The notes below the pieces were generated by a model, which ran no database searches, was not told the origin of the DNA, and saw nothing but the letters and a program-made list of their open reading frames with translations. From Hyphomicrobiales bacterium (lineage in GTDB: Bacteria > Pseudomonadota > Alphaproteobacteria > Rhizobiales > Xanthobacteraceae), in the NCBI GenBank assembly GCA_003169835.1, contig PNAI01000036.1, positions 27,929 to 91,928 on the forward strand: DNA of 64,000 nt. Direction: 5' to 3'. Position numbers and translations under genes: made by a program. Below, one piece after another: positions 54,958-64,000 of the stretch (positions within the stretch are counted from its first letter, which is position 1; every line of letters starts with the position of its first letter).

Positions 54958-55359
54958 ATGATCGGACTCGTACTTGTTACCCATGGGCGGCTCGCCGTCG
55001 AGTTTCGCGCCGCGCTTGAGCACGTCATGGGCCCGCAAAAGCAGATCGAGGTGGTGACGATCGGCCCGGACGACGATGTCGAGCGGTGCCGAAAAGAAAT
55101 CATTGAGGCAGTCGAGCGCGTCGATACCGGGGAGGGCGTGGCCATACTCACCGACATGTTTGGCGGCACGCCGTCGAATCTGGCAATTTCGGTCATGAGC
55201 CGCCCGAACGTCGAAGTCCTGGCCGGGATCAACATGCCCATGCTGGTCAAGTTCGCCAAAGTCCGCGAAGAATGTCCGCTCGCCGAGGCGGTCGTGGCCG
55301 CGCAAACTGCCGGGCGCAAATACGTCACCATCGCGAGCCGGATCTTGGCTGGGAAATGA
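54958..55359 (+). CDS. EIIA of the mannose type (regulatory PTS)
   Basis: This 133-residue protein starts MIGLVLVTHGRLAVEF, with phosphorylatable His at residue 9. ILTDMFGGTPSNLA is the other signature of mannose-type EIIA. It receives phosphate from HPr. No EIIB, EIIC or EIID transport genes are present, so it acts as a regulator rather than in sugar uptake. The start at 54958 is preceded by GAGGAGC; an open frame from 54823 extends into the non-coding leader. It overlaps ptsH by four bases. Confidence 0.92.
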   Translation: MIGLVLVTHGRLAVEFRAALEHVMGPQKQIEVVTIGPDDDVERCRKEIIEAVERVDTGEGVAILTDMFGGTPSNLAISVMSRPNVEVLAGINMPMLVKFAKVREECPLAEAVVAAQTAGRKYVTIASRILAGK

Positions 55360-55685
55360 ACGGTTCCGACCCGCCTGATCGGCCCTCACAGCAAGACCAT
55401 GTGCCGCGCGAAGGCGCCGTCACACGTGCGCTTGAGATCATCAACAAGAAGGGCCTGCATGCGCGCGCTTCGGCCCGCTTCGTGCAAACGGCCGAACGCT
55501 TTGATGCGACGGTGATGGTGACGCGCGGGAACGAAACGGTGGGCGGGACTTCGATCATGGGACTGATGATGCTTGCGGCAGGCCTGGGAACCACGATCAC
55601 TGTGGAAGCCACCGGAAACGAGGCCTCGGCGGCCGTCGAGGCACTTGCGGCGCTGGTTTCCAGCGGCTTCGGCGAAGAGGACTAA
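55356..55685 (+). CDS. ptsH: HPr phosphocarrier protein
   Basis: This 109-residue protein has the His site IINKKGLHARASARFVQTAE and the regulatory Ser region in GGTSIMGLMMLAAG, the target of HprK. An N-terminal extension of about 20 residues precedes the usual 88-residue domain, because the ATG overlaps the EIIA stop. A later start inside the extension (a GTG near VTRALEI) would give the typical size. HprK, EIIA and HPr form a regulatory PTS that reports nitrogen or carbon state. Confidence 0.93.
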   Translation: MNGSDPPDRPSQQDHVPREGAVTRALEIINKKGLHARASARFVQTAERFDATVMVTRGNETVGGTSIMGLMMLAAGLGTTITVEATGNEASAAVEALAALVSSGFGEED

Positions 55686-55732
55686 AGTCGTTCGGAGAAG
55701 GAGGCCCGCCGGTCCCGGCGTTCCAAAAACAC

Positions 55733-55748
55733 ATAAAGAATTCTTTAT
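55733..55748. promoter_or_regulatory. palindromic operator upstream of ahcY
   Basis: ATAAAGAATTCTTTAT is a perfect 16-bp palindrome 86 bases before the ahcY start. Extended by two bases each way it stays nearly symmetric. It resembles the ATAAAG...CTTTAT boxes I recall for ArsR-family SahR regulators of S-adenosylhomocysteine and methionine-cycle genes. The regulator is not in the window, so the assignment is inference. Confidence 0.55.
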
Positions 55749-55833
55749 ATCCTCGTTGCCCCGAAAGCTTTGCCCTGCTATAGGACCGGCAAGGAGCCCG
55801 CCGGGCGCCATCCCCCTTTCGTGAAGGACCGCC

Positions 55834-57255
<1,422 letters not shown>

Positions 57256-57271
57256 GCTGCGGGTTGGCTGC

Positions 57272-58210
57272 TCACAGGTGCTTGTCGCGAAAGAACGCCC
57301 AAATGGCTTCGGGCGCGTCGAAGTCGCGATTTTCTTTCCCGAGTAGGCGATCCATCATCGGCATTCGAACGCCATTGCGGTGAGGAATGCGATGGCCGCC
57401 GCCATCGACGCGATAGAGTACGACCGGCGCGCTCGACGAACAATTCGTCCAGCTGGTGACCATGACGGTCGAATTGTCGTTGGGATCGAGATCGGGCAGG
57501 CGTTCGGTCGTGCTCGCGTTTGAACAGCCATTGATCCTGCGCAGCAAAGTCATGGTCTCATCGGTTGAGATCACGTTGCCACGGCGGCCGGCGAAGCCAA
57601 CGCCCCCACCGGTATAAGGCACCAGCGGATCGGCTGTGCCGTTGATGACGAGCACCGGAAGCGGCCGCGCTGGCCTGCATCTGCTTGCGGCATCCACGGG
57701 CAAGCTGGCGATGATGGGCGCCGCCGCCGCGAAGAGATCCGGCGCTTCGCACAGGAGCCGCAACGTCATCATGCCGCCATTCGATGGCCCGGTGATATAA
57801 ATGCGCTTTGGATCAGCGATTTCTTCGTCGATGAGTTTTTTTACCAGTGCGCGAATGAACGCAACATCGTCGGTATTGCCGCGGCTCCGTTCGCGCCCTT
57901 CGCGGCCGTCATTCCATTCGCGGCGAAACGCGTTGGGATAGATCGCCACCAGGTTTTCACGCGCGACGAGCGGTTCCATGCCGGTACTGCGGATGGCGTT
58001 GTTTGCGCTCAGTCCGCCGCCGTGGAGAACAAAGATTGTGGGGTGTGGACCACCCGATGCGGGCGCGGATACGATGTAATGACGATCAACGCCGTTGACT
58101 GTCATGTTACGGGTATGCCCATCCCGGGCGAAGGAAGTCGACGAAACACACACCAACACAGACAAAGCAAGAGCGAAGCCGAATCTTGTCGTTGCGGGGA
58201 GCGGAATCAT
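57272..58210 (-). CDS. secreted PHB depolymerase-like esterase (LpqC family)
   Basis: This 312-residue alpha/beta hydrolase has an N-terminal signal peptide (FGFALALSVLVCVSSTSFA). The oxyanion region is IFVLHGGGLSANN, the nucleophile motif YITGPSNGGMMTLRLL (G-P-S-N-G), and the Asp region INGTADPLVPYTGG. The catalytic His is probably in VDGGGHRIP near residue 280. This pattern fits the secreted polyhydroxybutyrate depolymerase/feruloyl esterase-like family. Substrate is not certain. The ATG at 58210 was chosen; 58300 would add a non-signal extension. Confidence 0.85.
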   Translation of the reverse strand: MIPLPATTRFGFALALSVLVCVSSTSFARDGHTRNMTVNGVDRHYIVSAPASGGPHPTIFVLHGGGLSANNAIRSTGMEPLVARENLVAIYPNAFRREWNDGREGRERSRGNTDDVAFIRALVKKLIDEEIADPKRIYITGPSNGGMMTLRLLCEAPDLFAAAAPIIASLPVDAASRCRPARPLPVLVINGTADPLVPYTGGGVGFAGRRGNVISTDETMTLLRRINGCSNASTTERLPDLDPNDNSTVMVTSWTNCSSSAPVVLYRVDGGGHRIPHRNGVRMPMMDRLLGKENRDFDAPEAIWAFFRDKHL

Positions 58211-58287
58211 TGGATCGATCCGAATGTTCTTGCGGCTGCGTTCGCGTTGCGCTGAATATACGCCAAAATTTTGGTGCGGGGGCGAGG

Positions 58288-58452
58288 ATGTCGGAACCAA
58301 GTGCTTTCGACATGCCGCGGCTTGCGTGCGATTGCCATGTTCATGTCATGGGTAAACCGCCGCGCTATCCGTATGTGTCCGATAGCGTCTGCACGCCCGG
58401 CATTGCCACACCCGAGGCGCTCATGGCGCATCGATTCCAGCCACGAATCTAG
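58288..58452 (+). pseudogene. N-terminal fragment of a second amidohydrolase
   Basis: This 54-codon ORF contains LACDCHVHVMGKPPRYPYV and further PGIATPEALMAHRFQPRI before its stop. That is the start of the amidohydrolase-2 family, whose usual length is about 280 residues. The metal-binding core beyond residue 60 is missing. It stands 61 bases ahead of an intact family member, so it looks like the leftover of a deleted or recombined tandem copy. No frame continuation was found. Confidence 0.65.
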
Positions 58453-58513
58453 GACTTGGCCTCCGCGATCTGTTGCGGTACCGAACGCCCTTGGCAATTG
58501 AGGAGTTTGCCCA

Positions 58514-59362
58514 ATGACGATCATCGATTCCCAGGTCCACGCTTATGAAGCGAACACGCCAAAGCGACTCTGGCATAGTGTGCCTAACTGGCCCTATCAC
58601 GTTACGGGTGATGAGATGGTGTCCGCGATGGACAAAGTCCACGTCGACGGTGCGATTTTCATTTCCGTCTTTGGCTTATACCGCTACGACGCGAGTTATG
58701 CGGTGGAAGTGCAACGTGCCCATCCCGACCGGTTCGCGATCGTCAAGCCAGTCGACCCGGACGATCCAGCCGTTGATGATGTCATCGCTCAGTGGAAGCA
58801 GACACCGGGTGCAGTCGGCATCCGCATCATGTTGCCGAAGGAACCGGGACGCGATCGCGACCCAAAGGATCCCGGCCTCGACCGAATCGCGCGAGCGGCC
58901 GTAAAGCACGATTTTCCAGTCAACATATTGTGCTGGGGCAATTTAGACGCGGGCACGGTCTTGATCGACCGCCATCCGAACACGCGCTTCATCATCGACC
59001 ATCTGGGCATCCTGCAGCCCCGCACGCCGCCGGCTCCGCCGCAGCCGTGGGCCGATCTGCCGAAGGTGCTCGATCTCGCCAAGCGCAAGAACGCGGTGAT
59101 CAAGGTGAGCGGCGCCTGCACGCTGTCTCAGAAGCCGTATCCCTTCCCGGACATCTGGGATCCGCTCGCCCGCGTGTTCGATGCCTGGGGTTTCGAGCGC
59201 TGCCTGTGGGGTACCGACTGGACACGCGCATTCGCCGTCGTCAACTACGAGCAGGCCGTCGAGCCATTCTTTAAGACTGACCGCCTGAGCGACAGCGAGC
59301 GCGCGATGCTGATGGGTGGCGCGTGCGCTAAAGCCTATCGTTGGTCGCCGAAGAAAAATTAG
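58514..59362 (+). CDS. amidohydrolase-2 family hydrolase
   Basis: This 282-residue TIM-barrel enzyme has IIDSQVHAYEAN near the N terminus, where the first ligand pair usually reads DxHxH. The first position is Gln here (SQVHA), which is common in the family branch that needs no tightly bound metal. RFIIDHLGILQPRTPP and CLWGTDWTRAFAV follow. Neighbouring genes for tripartite carboxylate uptake suggest a carboxylate or lactone substrate. It is convergent with tctA, only two bases apart. Confidence 0.87.
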   Translation: MTIIDSQVHAYEANTPKRLWHSVPNWPYHVTGDEMVSAMDKVHVDGAIFISVFGLYRYDASYAVEVQRAHPDRFAIVKPVDPDDPAVDDVIAQWKQTPGAVGIRIMLPKEPGRDRDPKDPGLDRIARAAVKHDFPVNILCWGNLDAGTVLIDRHPNTRFIIDHLGILQPRTPPAPPQPWADLPKVLDLAKRKNAVIKVSGACTLSQKPYPFPDIWDPLARVFDAWGFERCLWGTDWTRAFAVVNYEQAVEPFFKTDRLSDSERAMLMGGACAKAYRWSPKKN

Positions 59363-59364
59363 AT

Positions 59365-60864
59365 TTACGAACTTGCGACGCTGTCGCGCCGCTTGCGGAT
59401 CGCCGGCACGACCAGAGCCAGCAGGATCAATACCGTCGCGATGATGAACACGAGGCTGATCGGCCGCTTCACGAAGACGGAGGCATCGCCGCCCGACATG
59501 AGCATGGCGCGGCGAAGATGTTCTTCGAGCATCGGGCCGAGCACGAAGCCGAGCAGCATCGGCGCGGGGTTGAAGCCAAGCTTCACCCACAGAAATCCGA
59601 CCACGGCGAACAGCGCCGCGAGATAGACGTCGAATGCGCTGTTGCTGACGCTGTAAATGCCGATGGCGGAGAACGCCATGATCGCGGGGAACAGAAAGCG
59701 GTAGGGTACTTTGAGAATCCGCACCCAGATGCCGACCATCGGTAGATTGAGTACGACCAGCATCAGGTTGCCGATCCACATGCTTGCGATCAGACCCCAG
59801 AACAATTCCGGCCGCAGCGTCATCACTTCCGGGCCGGGTTGGATGCCGTGGATGGTGAGCGCGCCGAGCATCAATGCCATCACGCCGCTCGCGGGCAGGC
59901 CGAGCGTGAGCATGGGGATGAATTTGCATTGCGCGTCGGCGTTGTTGGCGGATTCCGGCCCGGCCACGCCCTCGATCGCGCCATGGCCAAAACGCGAGGG
60001 GTCGGCGGCGATCCTTTTCTCGAGCATATAAGACGAAAGCGAAGCGACGGCGGGCCCGGTTCCCGGCAGTACGCCGAAGAACGCGCCGATGCCGGTGCCG
60101 CGCAGGATCGGTCCGATGGAGGCTTTGAAATCCTCTCGAGTCGGCATCAGGCTTTTAATCGCGCTGGTGAACACCTGCCGCTCGGTCGGGTCGCCGAGAT
60201 TGTTGATGATCTCGCCCACCGCGAATACGCCGACTGCCACAACCACAAAACCGATGCCGTCGGTTAGCTCCGTGATGCCGAAGCTGAAGCGCGGGATGCC
60301 GGTATTGACGTCGGAACCCACGATGCCGAGCAGCAGGCCCATGCCTACCATGGTGAGCGAGCGGATCATGTCGCCTTCGGCGAGTACGGCTGCGGCCACC
60401 AGACCCATGAGCATGAGCGAGAAATATTCCGGCGCACCGAACTTGAGCGCAAAATCGGCAAGCGGCGGACCGAACAGTGCGATCAGCAGCGTTCCCACGG
60501 TGCCGGCGAAGAACGAGCCGATGGCGGCAATCGCGAGGGCGGGTCCGGCGCGGCCCTGGCGCGCCATCTGGTAGCCGTCGATGCAGGTGACGACAGAGCT
60601 TGTTTCGCCCGGCAGGTTGACCAGGATTGCGGTGGTCGAGCCGCCGTATTGTGCGCCGTAATAGATGCCGGCGAGCATGATCAGAGCGCCGACCGGGCCG
60701 ACGTTGTAGGTGAGCGGCAAGAGCATTGCGATGGTTGCGAGCGGGCCGATGCCCGGCAGCACGCCGATCAAAGTGCCGACCGAAACCCCGATGAAACAGT
60801 AGGCGAGGTTCTGCAGCGAGAGCGCGACGCTGAAGCCGAAGATCAGATTGTTGAGCAGATCCAT
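59365..60864 (-). CDS. tctA: tripartite tricarboxylate transporter large membrane subunit
   Basis: This 499-residue membrane protein has about 12 hydrophobic segments. TctA hallmarks are GVLPGIGPLATIAMLLPLT near the N terminus, YYGAQYGGSTTAILVNLPGE and GFFGVLPGTGPAVASLSSYML-like repeat motifs about residue 260. The large subunit forms the carboxylate:cation symport path. It is the last gene of the tctC-tctB-tctA transcript, 11 bases from tctB. Citrate, tricarballylate or an aromatic acid are possible substrates. Confidence 0.96.
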   Translation of the reverse strand: MDLLNNLIFGFSVALSLQNLAYCFIGVSVGTLIGVLPGIGPLATIAMLLPLTYNVGPVGALIMLAGIYYGAQYGGSTTAILVNLPGETSSVVTCIDGYQMARQGRAGPALAIAAIGSFFAGTVGTLLIALFGPPLADFALKFGAPEYFSLMLMGLVAAAVLAEGDMIRSLTMVGMGLLLGIVGSDVNTGIPRFSFGITELTDGIGFVVVAVGVFAVGEIINNLGDPTERQVFTSAIKSLMPTREDFKASIGPILRGTGIGAFFGVLPGTGPAVASLSSYMLEKRIAADPSRFGHGAIEGVAGPESANNADAQCKFIPMLTLGLPASGVMALMLGALTIHGIQPGPEVMTLRPELFWGLIASMWIGNLMLVVLNLPMVGIWVRILKVPYRFLFPAIMAFSAIGIYSVSNSAFDVYLAALFAVVGFLWVKLGFNPAPMLLGFVLGPMLEEHLRRAMLMSGGDASVFVKRPISLVFIIATVLILLALVVPAIRKRRDSVASS

Positions 60865-60875
60865 GATGGCCTAAG

Positions 60876-61328
60876 TCAGAAACCGACCAGCAGCGGGTAT
60901 GGCAGGCTAAGGCCCCAAATGAAAATGGCAACCGAAAGCGCCGTCAGCACCAATGTGAGCAGTGCGATCTCGCCGAACTTGAATTCGCTGCCGCCGGCGG
61001 CTGAGCCGAAAATCAGCACGGCCAGTGCCGGCACAAAACCGGCGTGATCCATCAGTGCGCCGAACAACACGAAGGAGAGCGGCAGCACGATCAGTGCGCG
61101 CAACGACCAGCCGCCCACGATCTTCTCGCTACTGCGCAGGCCGCGCGCCACCAGAACAATTCCGAACAGCGCGAGAACACCTCCCAGCACGCTCGGAAAA
61201 AAACCGGGCCCCATGCGGAATGCGCTGCCGAAGGGATAATCGCGAGCGATCAATACTGCTGCGAGGCCGGTCGCGATCAGCATCGCGCCGGCCCAAAAAT
61301 CCTTGTTGTTGCGAAGATCGGCGTTCAT
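60876..61328 (-). CDS. tctB: tripartite tricarboxylate transporter small membrane subunit
   Basis: This 150-residue protein has four membrane helices: around 11-27, 43-62, 79-95 and 118-145. The TctB pattern of two short N-terminal helices and two C-terminal helices is visible, with FRMGPGFFPSVLGGVLALFG as a typical loop. It pairs with TctA. It is separated by 42 bases from tctC and 11 bases from tctA. Confidence 0.92.
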   Translation of the reverse strand: MNADLRNNKDFWAGAMLIATGLAAVLIARDYPFGSAFRMGPGFFPSVLGGVLALFGIVLVARGLRSSEKIVGGWSLRALIVLPLSFVLFGALMDHAGFVPALAVLIFGSAAGGSEFKFGEIALLTLVLTALSVAIFIWGLSLPYPLLVGF

Positions 61329-61370
61329 CCGGAGGTTTCTTGCGGGCTTTCTTATGGGCCTTTTTGGCGG

Positions 61371-62330
61371 CTATTCGGCTTTGATCTTGCCTTCCTTCAC
61401 CACGCGCTCCCATCGGGTCATCTCGGCCTGCATGAACTTGCCGAACTCCGCCGAGCTCATCTGCATGACCGACGCACCTTCCGTCGACAATTGTTTTTGC
61501 GTCTCCGGCGAATTTTGCACCTTCGTCAGCGCGGCGTGCAGCTTGTCGATGATGGGTTGGGGCGTGCCGACCGGCGCGAGGATGCCCCACCAATTGATCG
61601 CCTGGTAGGTTGGTACGCCGGCCTCCGCGATTGTCGGCACGTCCGGCAGCACCGGACTGCGCGTTGCTCCACCGGTGCCGAGCGCGCGAAGCTTGCCGGA
61701 TTTGATATGCGGCGTGGTCTGCACCAGCGAGGAGAACATAACTTTGGTATGGCCGCCAATGATGTCGATCATCGAAGGCCCGCCGCCCTTGAAAGGCACA
61801 TGCAGGAGATCGACGCCGGCTTCGAGCTTGAACAATTCACCGCCGAGATGCTGGAAGCTGCCGATGCCGGCCGACGCATATTGCAGTTTGCCCGGTTCCT
61901 TCTTGGCGAGATCGATCAACTCTTTCACCGATTTCACAGGCAACTCGGGATTGACCACCAGCACGTTCGTCCCCGAAGCCATGATGCCGACTGGCACAAA
62001 GGATTTGATCGGGTCGTAGTTGAGTTTGTAGAGCCAGGGGTTGACCGCGTGCGCGATCGAAATGACCAAAATCGTATAGCCGTCAGGCGGCGAGTTGGCC
62101 GCAACTTCAGTGCCGATGACACCGCCGGCGCCGGAACGATTGTCCACCACCACCTGCTTGCCAAGCGCTTCGCTGAGCGCCGTCGCCATGACCCGGCCGA
62201 CGACGTCGTTGCTGCCGCCGGGCGGGAACGGGATGATGAGCCGTACCGGCCGGTTCGGGTAATCTTGCGCGAACGCGGCGGTTGAAAGCGCCAGCAAGAT
62301 CGCGGCGGCTTTGAGCAGCAATGAACGCAT
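61371..62330 (-). CDS. tctC: TctC/Bug periplasmic binding protein
   Basis: This 319-residue protein has a signal peptide (LLKAAAILLALSTAAFA) and Bug-family motifs RLIIPFPPGGSNDVVGRVMA, DGYTILVISIAHAVNPWLY and VVVDNRSGAGG. It is the binding component of the complete TTT system with the following tctB and tctA. The orphan TctC at 19.3 kb is only distantly similar by eye. It is first in its operon and divergent from the class II aldolase gene. Confidence 0.95.
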   Translation of the reverse strand: MRSLLLKAAAILLALSTAAFAQDYPNRPVRLIIPFPPGGSNDVVGRVMATALSEALGKQVVVDNRSGAGGVIGTEVAANSPPDGYTILVISIAHAVNPWLYKLNYDPIKSFVPVGIMASGTNVLVVNPELPVKSVKELIDLAKKEPGKLQYASAGIGSFQHLGGELFKLEAGVDLLHVPFKGGGPSMIDIIGGHTKVMFSSLVQTTPHIKSGKLRALGTGGATRSPVLPDVPTIAEAGVPTYQAINWWGILAPVGTPQPIIDKLHAALTKVQNSPETQKQLSTEGASVMQMSSAEFGKFMQAEMTRWERVVKEGKIKAE

Positions 62331-62353
62331 GCTTTTGTCCTCCCGGGAATTGT

Positions 62354-62377
62354 GGGTCTTATTGGGTCTTGGGTCTT
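62354..62377. repeat. three GGGTCTT direct repeats in a divergent promoter region
   Basis: GGGTCTT occurs at 62354-62360, 62364-62370 and 62371-62377, immediately upstream of tctC and before the class II aldolase. Spacing is 3 and 0 bases. Direct repeats of this kind can be regulator sites, or the product of slippage. No regulator gene is adjacent. Confidence 0.45.
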
Positions 62378-62525
62378 AAGGCAACGCGACCGGCGCTTGT
62401 CCCAGCATGCGTTACCTTGGCCTTGTCGCAGGCTAGAGGTTATACTGACAATCCAGGCGCCGAAACAACAAGAGTGTCGCAAGACCCGCCTGCGAGCGGC
62501 CCGACCCAGGGAGGCAAAAATCGCT

Positions 62526-63344
62526 ATGGATCAAACGACCAAGAATAGCGCGACTAAAAATTATGCGACCAATTTCAAGTCGATCCGCGACCAGGTCAGT
62601 CCGGAGGAATGGCAGACACGCCTCAATCTCGCCGCCTGCTACCGCCTGGTCGACAAATACGACATGGCGGACTTGATCTATAACCACATCACCGCGCGCA
62701 TCCCCGGCAGCAAGGACCATCTGCTGATCAATCTCTACGGGCTGCTATATAAGGAGATCACCGCGTCGAGCCTGGTGAAGATCGACGTCGAGGGCAACAT
62801 TCTGTGGAAGCCCGACACCGACTACGACATCAACAAATCCGGCTATGTAATCCATGGCGCGATCCACAAGGCGCGGCCGGAGGTGAGTTGCGTGCTGCAC
62901 ACCCACACCCGCGCGGGGATGGCGGTGTCGGCCATGAAGTGCGGCTTGCTGCCGATGTCGCAGACCTCGATCCGGTTCGTCGGTCACATCGGCTATCACG
63001 AGTACGAGGGACCGGCGGTCGATCTCGATGAGCGCGTGCGGATCGTGCAGGATCTCGGGCCGCACGATGCGCTCATCATGCGCAACCATGGTTTGCTCAG
63101 TTGCGGGCCGACCATCGAGCAGGCCTTCAACACCATGTATCAGCTCGAATTGTCATGCCGATCGCAGGTGGATTCGATGGCCGCGCGCACCGAGCTCACT
63201 ATGCCGGGCGAGAACGTGCTCGCGCACACCGCGCATCTCTACCAGCCGGGCACGCGCCGGCCCTATGGCGTGCTGGAATGGCCGGCCATGCTGCGCCGGC
63301 TCGAAGCGGACGGTAGCGGTGGCTATCCGCCGTATTGGAATTAA
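62526..63344 (+). CDS. class II aldolase/adducin family protein
   Basis: This 272-residue cytoplasmic enzyme has class II aldolase metal sites at VLHTHTRAGMAVS (about residue 123) and a third His in IMRNHGLLSCG (about 180). The family contains fuculose-phosphate and related aldolases, decarboxylases and epimerases. The start at 62526 is preceded by AGGGAGG; a longer ORF from 62352 would overlap the promoter. Divergence from the TTT operon suggests that it acts on a compound brought in by it. It overlaps the next leftward gene by four bases, tail to tail. Confidence 0.9.
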   Translation: MDQTTKNSATKNYATNFKSIRDQVSPEEWQTRLNLAACYRLVDKYDMADLIYNHITARIPGSKDHLLINLYGLLYKEITASSLVKIDVEGNILWKPDTDYDINKSGYVIHGAIHKARPEVSCVLHTHTRAGMAVSAMKCGLLPMSQTSIRFVGHIGYHEYEGPAVDLDERVRIVQDLGPHDALIMRNHGLLSCGPTIEQAFNTMYQLELSCRSQVDSMAARTELTMPGENVLAHTAHLYQPGTRRPYGVLEWPAMLRRLEADGSGGYPPYWN

Positions 63345-64000
63345 GCTGCGAGATTTCCGAATTTTTTCAGATTTTCTTTTTGCTTGTCGTTGCGCGGCGG
63401 CAGTTTGAACAGCCGTGCGGCGGTGCCGCCCAGGATATTGTGCTTGGCCTTTTCCGAGAGGAATTTCAGATCGAAGATCGTGGCCGGTAGGTCGAAATCC
63501 CAGTGCGGATAATCCGATGAATAGAGCAGCTGCGTTTCCGCATTGATCATGCGGAAGGTGCATTCCAGCGCGCCGCGATCCTGAATCTCCATCGGCTGCG
63601 AGGAGTAGAACATGTCGCGCATGTAGTCGCTGGGCTTTTTCTTGAGGAGCGGCGCCTCGGATGGGCGGAGCATGTACTCGTGGTCGAGCCGTTGCATCAG
63701 GAACGGGATCCAGGCTAGCCCTGACTCGGTCCAGATTATCGGCAATTTCGGAAAGCGCTCGCCCATGCCGTTGATGACCCAGTTGGTCAGATTGACCACG
63801 TTGTACCAGGTGAAGCCGAGCGCGTGCGCCGACAGAAATCGGTTGCAACTGCGGAAGATCGGTTCGCCCCAGTTCGGCCCGGAGTGGAAGCAGAGCACCA
63901 GACCCCGCTCTTCCATGGCGCGATAGGCCTTCATGTAGCGGTTGTCGTTCACCGCCATGTTGTTGCGCACGGTCGTGACCATGAAGCCGCCGACGTGCTT
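63341..64000 (-). CDS. amidohydrolase-2 family protein, N terminus outside window
   Basis: The frame is open from base 64000 to the stop at 63341, so only the C-terminal 219 residues are visible. LCFHSGPNWGEPIFR and IIWTESGLAWIPFLM resemble ACMSD-type amidohydrolases, and LLYSSDYPHWDFDLP carries the catalytic Asp and a His. The start lies beyond the window. With two other family members nearby and the class II aldolase gene convergent, this is likely part of a carboxylate or aromatic acid catabolic cluster. Confidence 0.88.
   Translation of the reverse strand, partial: KHVGGFMVTTVRNNMAVNDNRYMKAYRAMEERGLVLCFHSGPNWGEPIFRSCNRFLSAHALGFTWYNVVNLTNWVINGMGERFPKLPIIWTESGLAWIPFLMQRLDHEYMLRPSEAPLLKKKPSDYMRDMFYSSQPMEIQDRGALECTFRMINAETQLLYSSDYPHWDFDLPATIFDLKFLSEKAKHNILGGTAARLFKLPPRNDKQKENLKKFGNLAA

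Noticed and set aside
55681..55833. Possible SAH riboswitch upstream of ahcY
   Set aside because: The gap has a palindrome better explained as a protein operator; the conserved SAH-riboswitch core could not be recognised by eye.

Overview
The window looks like chromosomal DNA of an alphaproteobacterium of the Hyphomicrobiales, most like Bradyrhizobium, Rhodopseudomonas or their Xanthobacteraceae relatives. This rests on recalled family knowledge, not a search. The supporting evidence is the high-GC coding style, the hprK - EIIA(Man) - HPr - ahcY block, the formate dehydrogenase locus with its DUF accessory genes, the NasS/NasT nitrate regulators, several Bug/tripartite tricarboxylate transporter (TTT) genes, and a REP-like repeat of Bradyrhizobiaceae style. 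No tRNA, rRNA or CRISPR array was found.

Region by region. (1) 1-10.6 kb is a nitrogen-heterocycle catabolic island. Leftward run a LysR regulator, a GTP-cyclohydrolase-II-like protein (URC1 type) and a DUF1688 (URC4) protein. Rightward run a cysteine hydrolase, an NMT1/SsuA-type ABC transporter, an SDR, a dihydroorotase/hydantoinase-like enzyme and a cyanuric acid hydrolase/barbiturase family enzyme. (2) 10.6-15.5 kb holds a REP-like repeat and a leftward phnDDCEE transporter with two PhnD paralogues. (3) 15.6-21.6 kb is a patchy region: two transposase remnants flank an FAD dehydrogenase of the tricarballylate/fumarate reductase family, followed by a VOC protein, an amidohydrolase, an orphan TctC and two small conserved hypotheticals. 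(4) 21.6-34.6 kb is a formate dehydrogenase locus. It has a secreted WD40-cytochrome c, a convergent polyferredoxin, five accessory proteins, an HTH-TorD fusion chaperone, a small Tat protein and the alpha, beta and gamma subunits, and it ends at a clear rho-independent terminator.

(5) 34.6-46.1 kb is nitrate assimilation. A consensus sigma-54 promoter precedes nasT-nasS. A sigma-54-like site and a two-hexaloop ANTAR-type RNA leader precede the nitrate transporter nrtABC. Then come a NirB-like flavoprotein, a 63-residue protein resembling only the N terminus of NirA, an Fe-S/FAD diaphorase and the nitrate reductase catalytic subunit. No full nitrite reductase is present. (6) 46.1-51.6 kb is the glyoxylate shunt: a RamB/ScfR-type regulator divergent from aceA, a DUF4170 protein and glcB. 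(7) 52.3-53.8 kb is an acyl carrier protein and ketosynthase pair. (8) 54.3-57.3 kb is the truncated regulatory PTS (HprK, EIIA, HPr) leading to ahcY, which has a perfect palindrome in front. (9) 57.3-64 kb holds a secreted PHB-depolymerase-like esterase, a broken and an intact amidohydrolase, a complete TctABC transporter, a class II aldolase and a further amidohydrolase cut by the window end.

Together the genes describe a free-living, metabolically broad soil bacterium that scavenges nitrogen (nitrate, pyrimidine or triazine rings), phosphonate-like compounds and carboxylates, oxidises formate in the periplasm, and grows on C2 compounds through the glyoxylate shunt. The most informative new readings are the nitrate leader RNA, the apparent loss of NirA from the nitrate operon, the HTH-TorD fusion and the ring-opening island.
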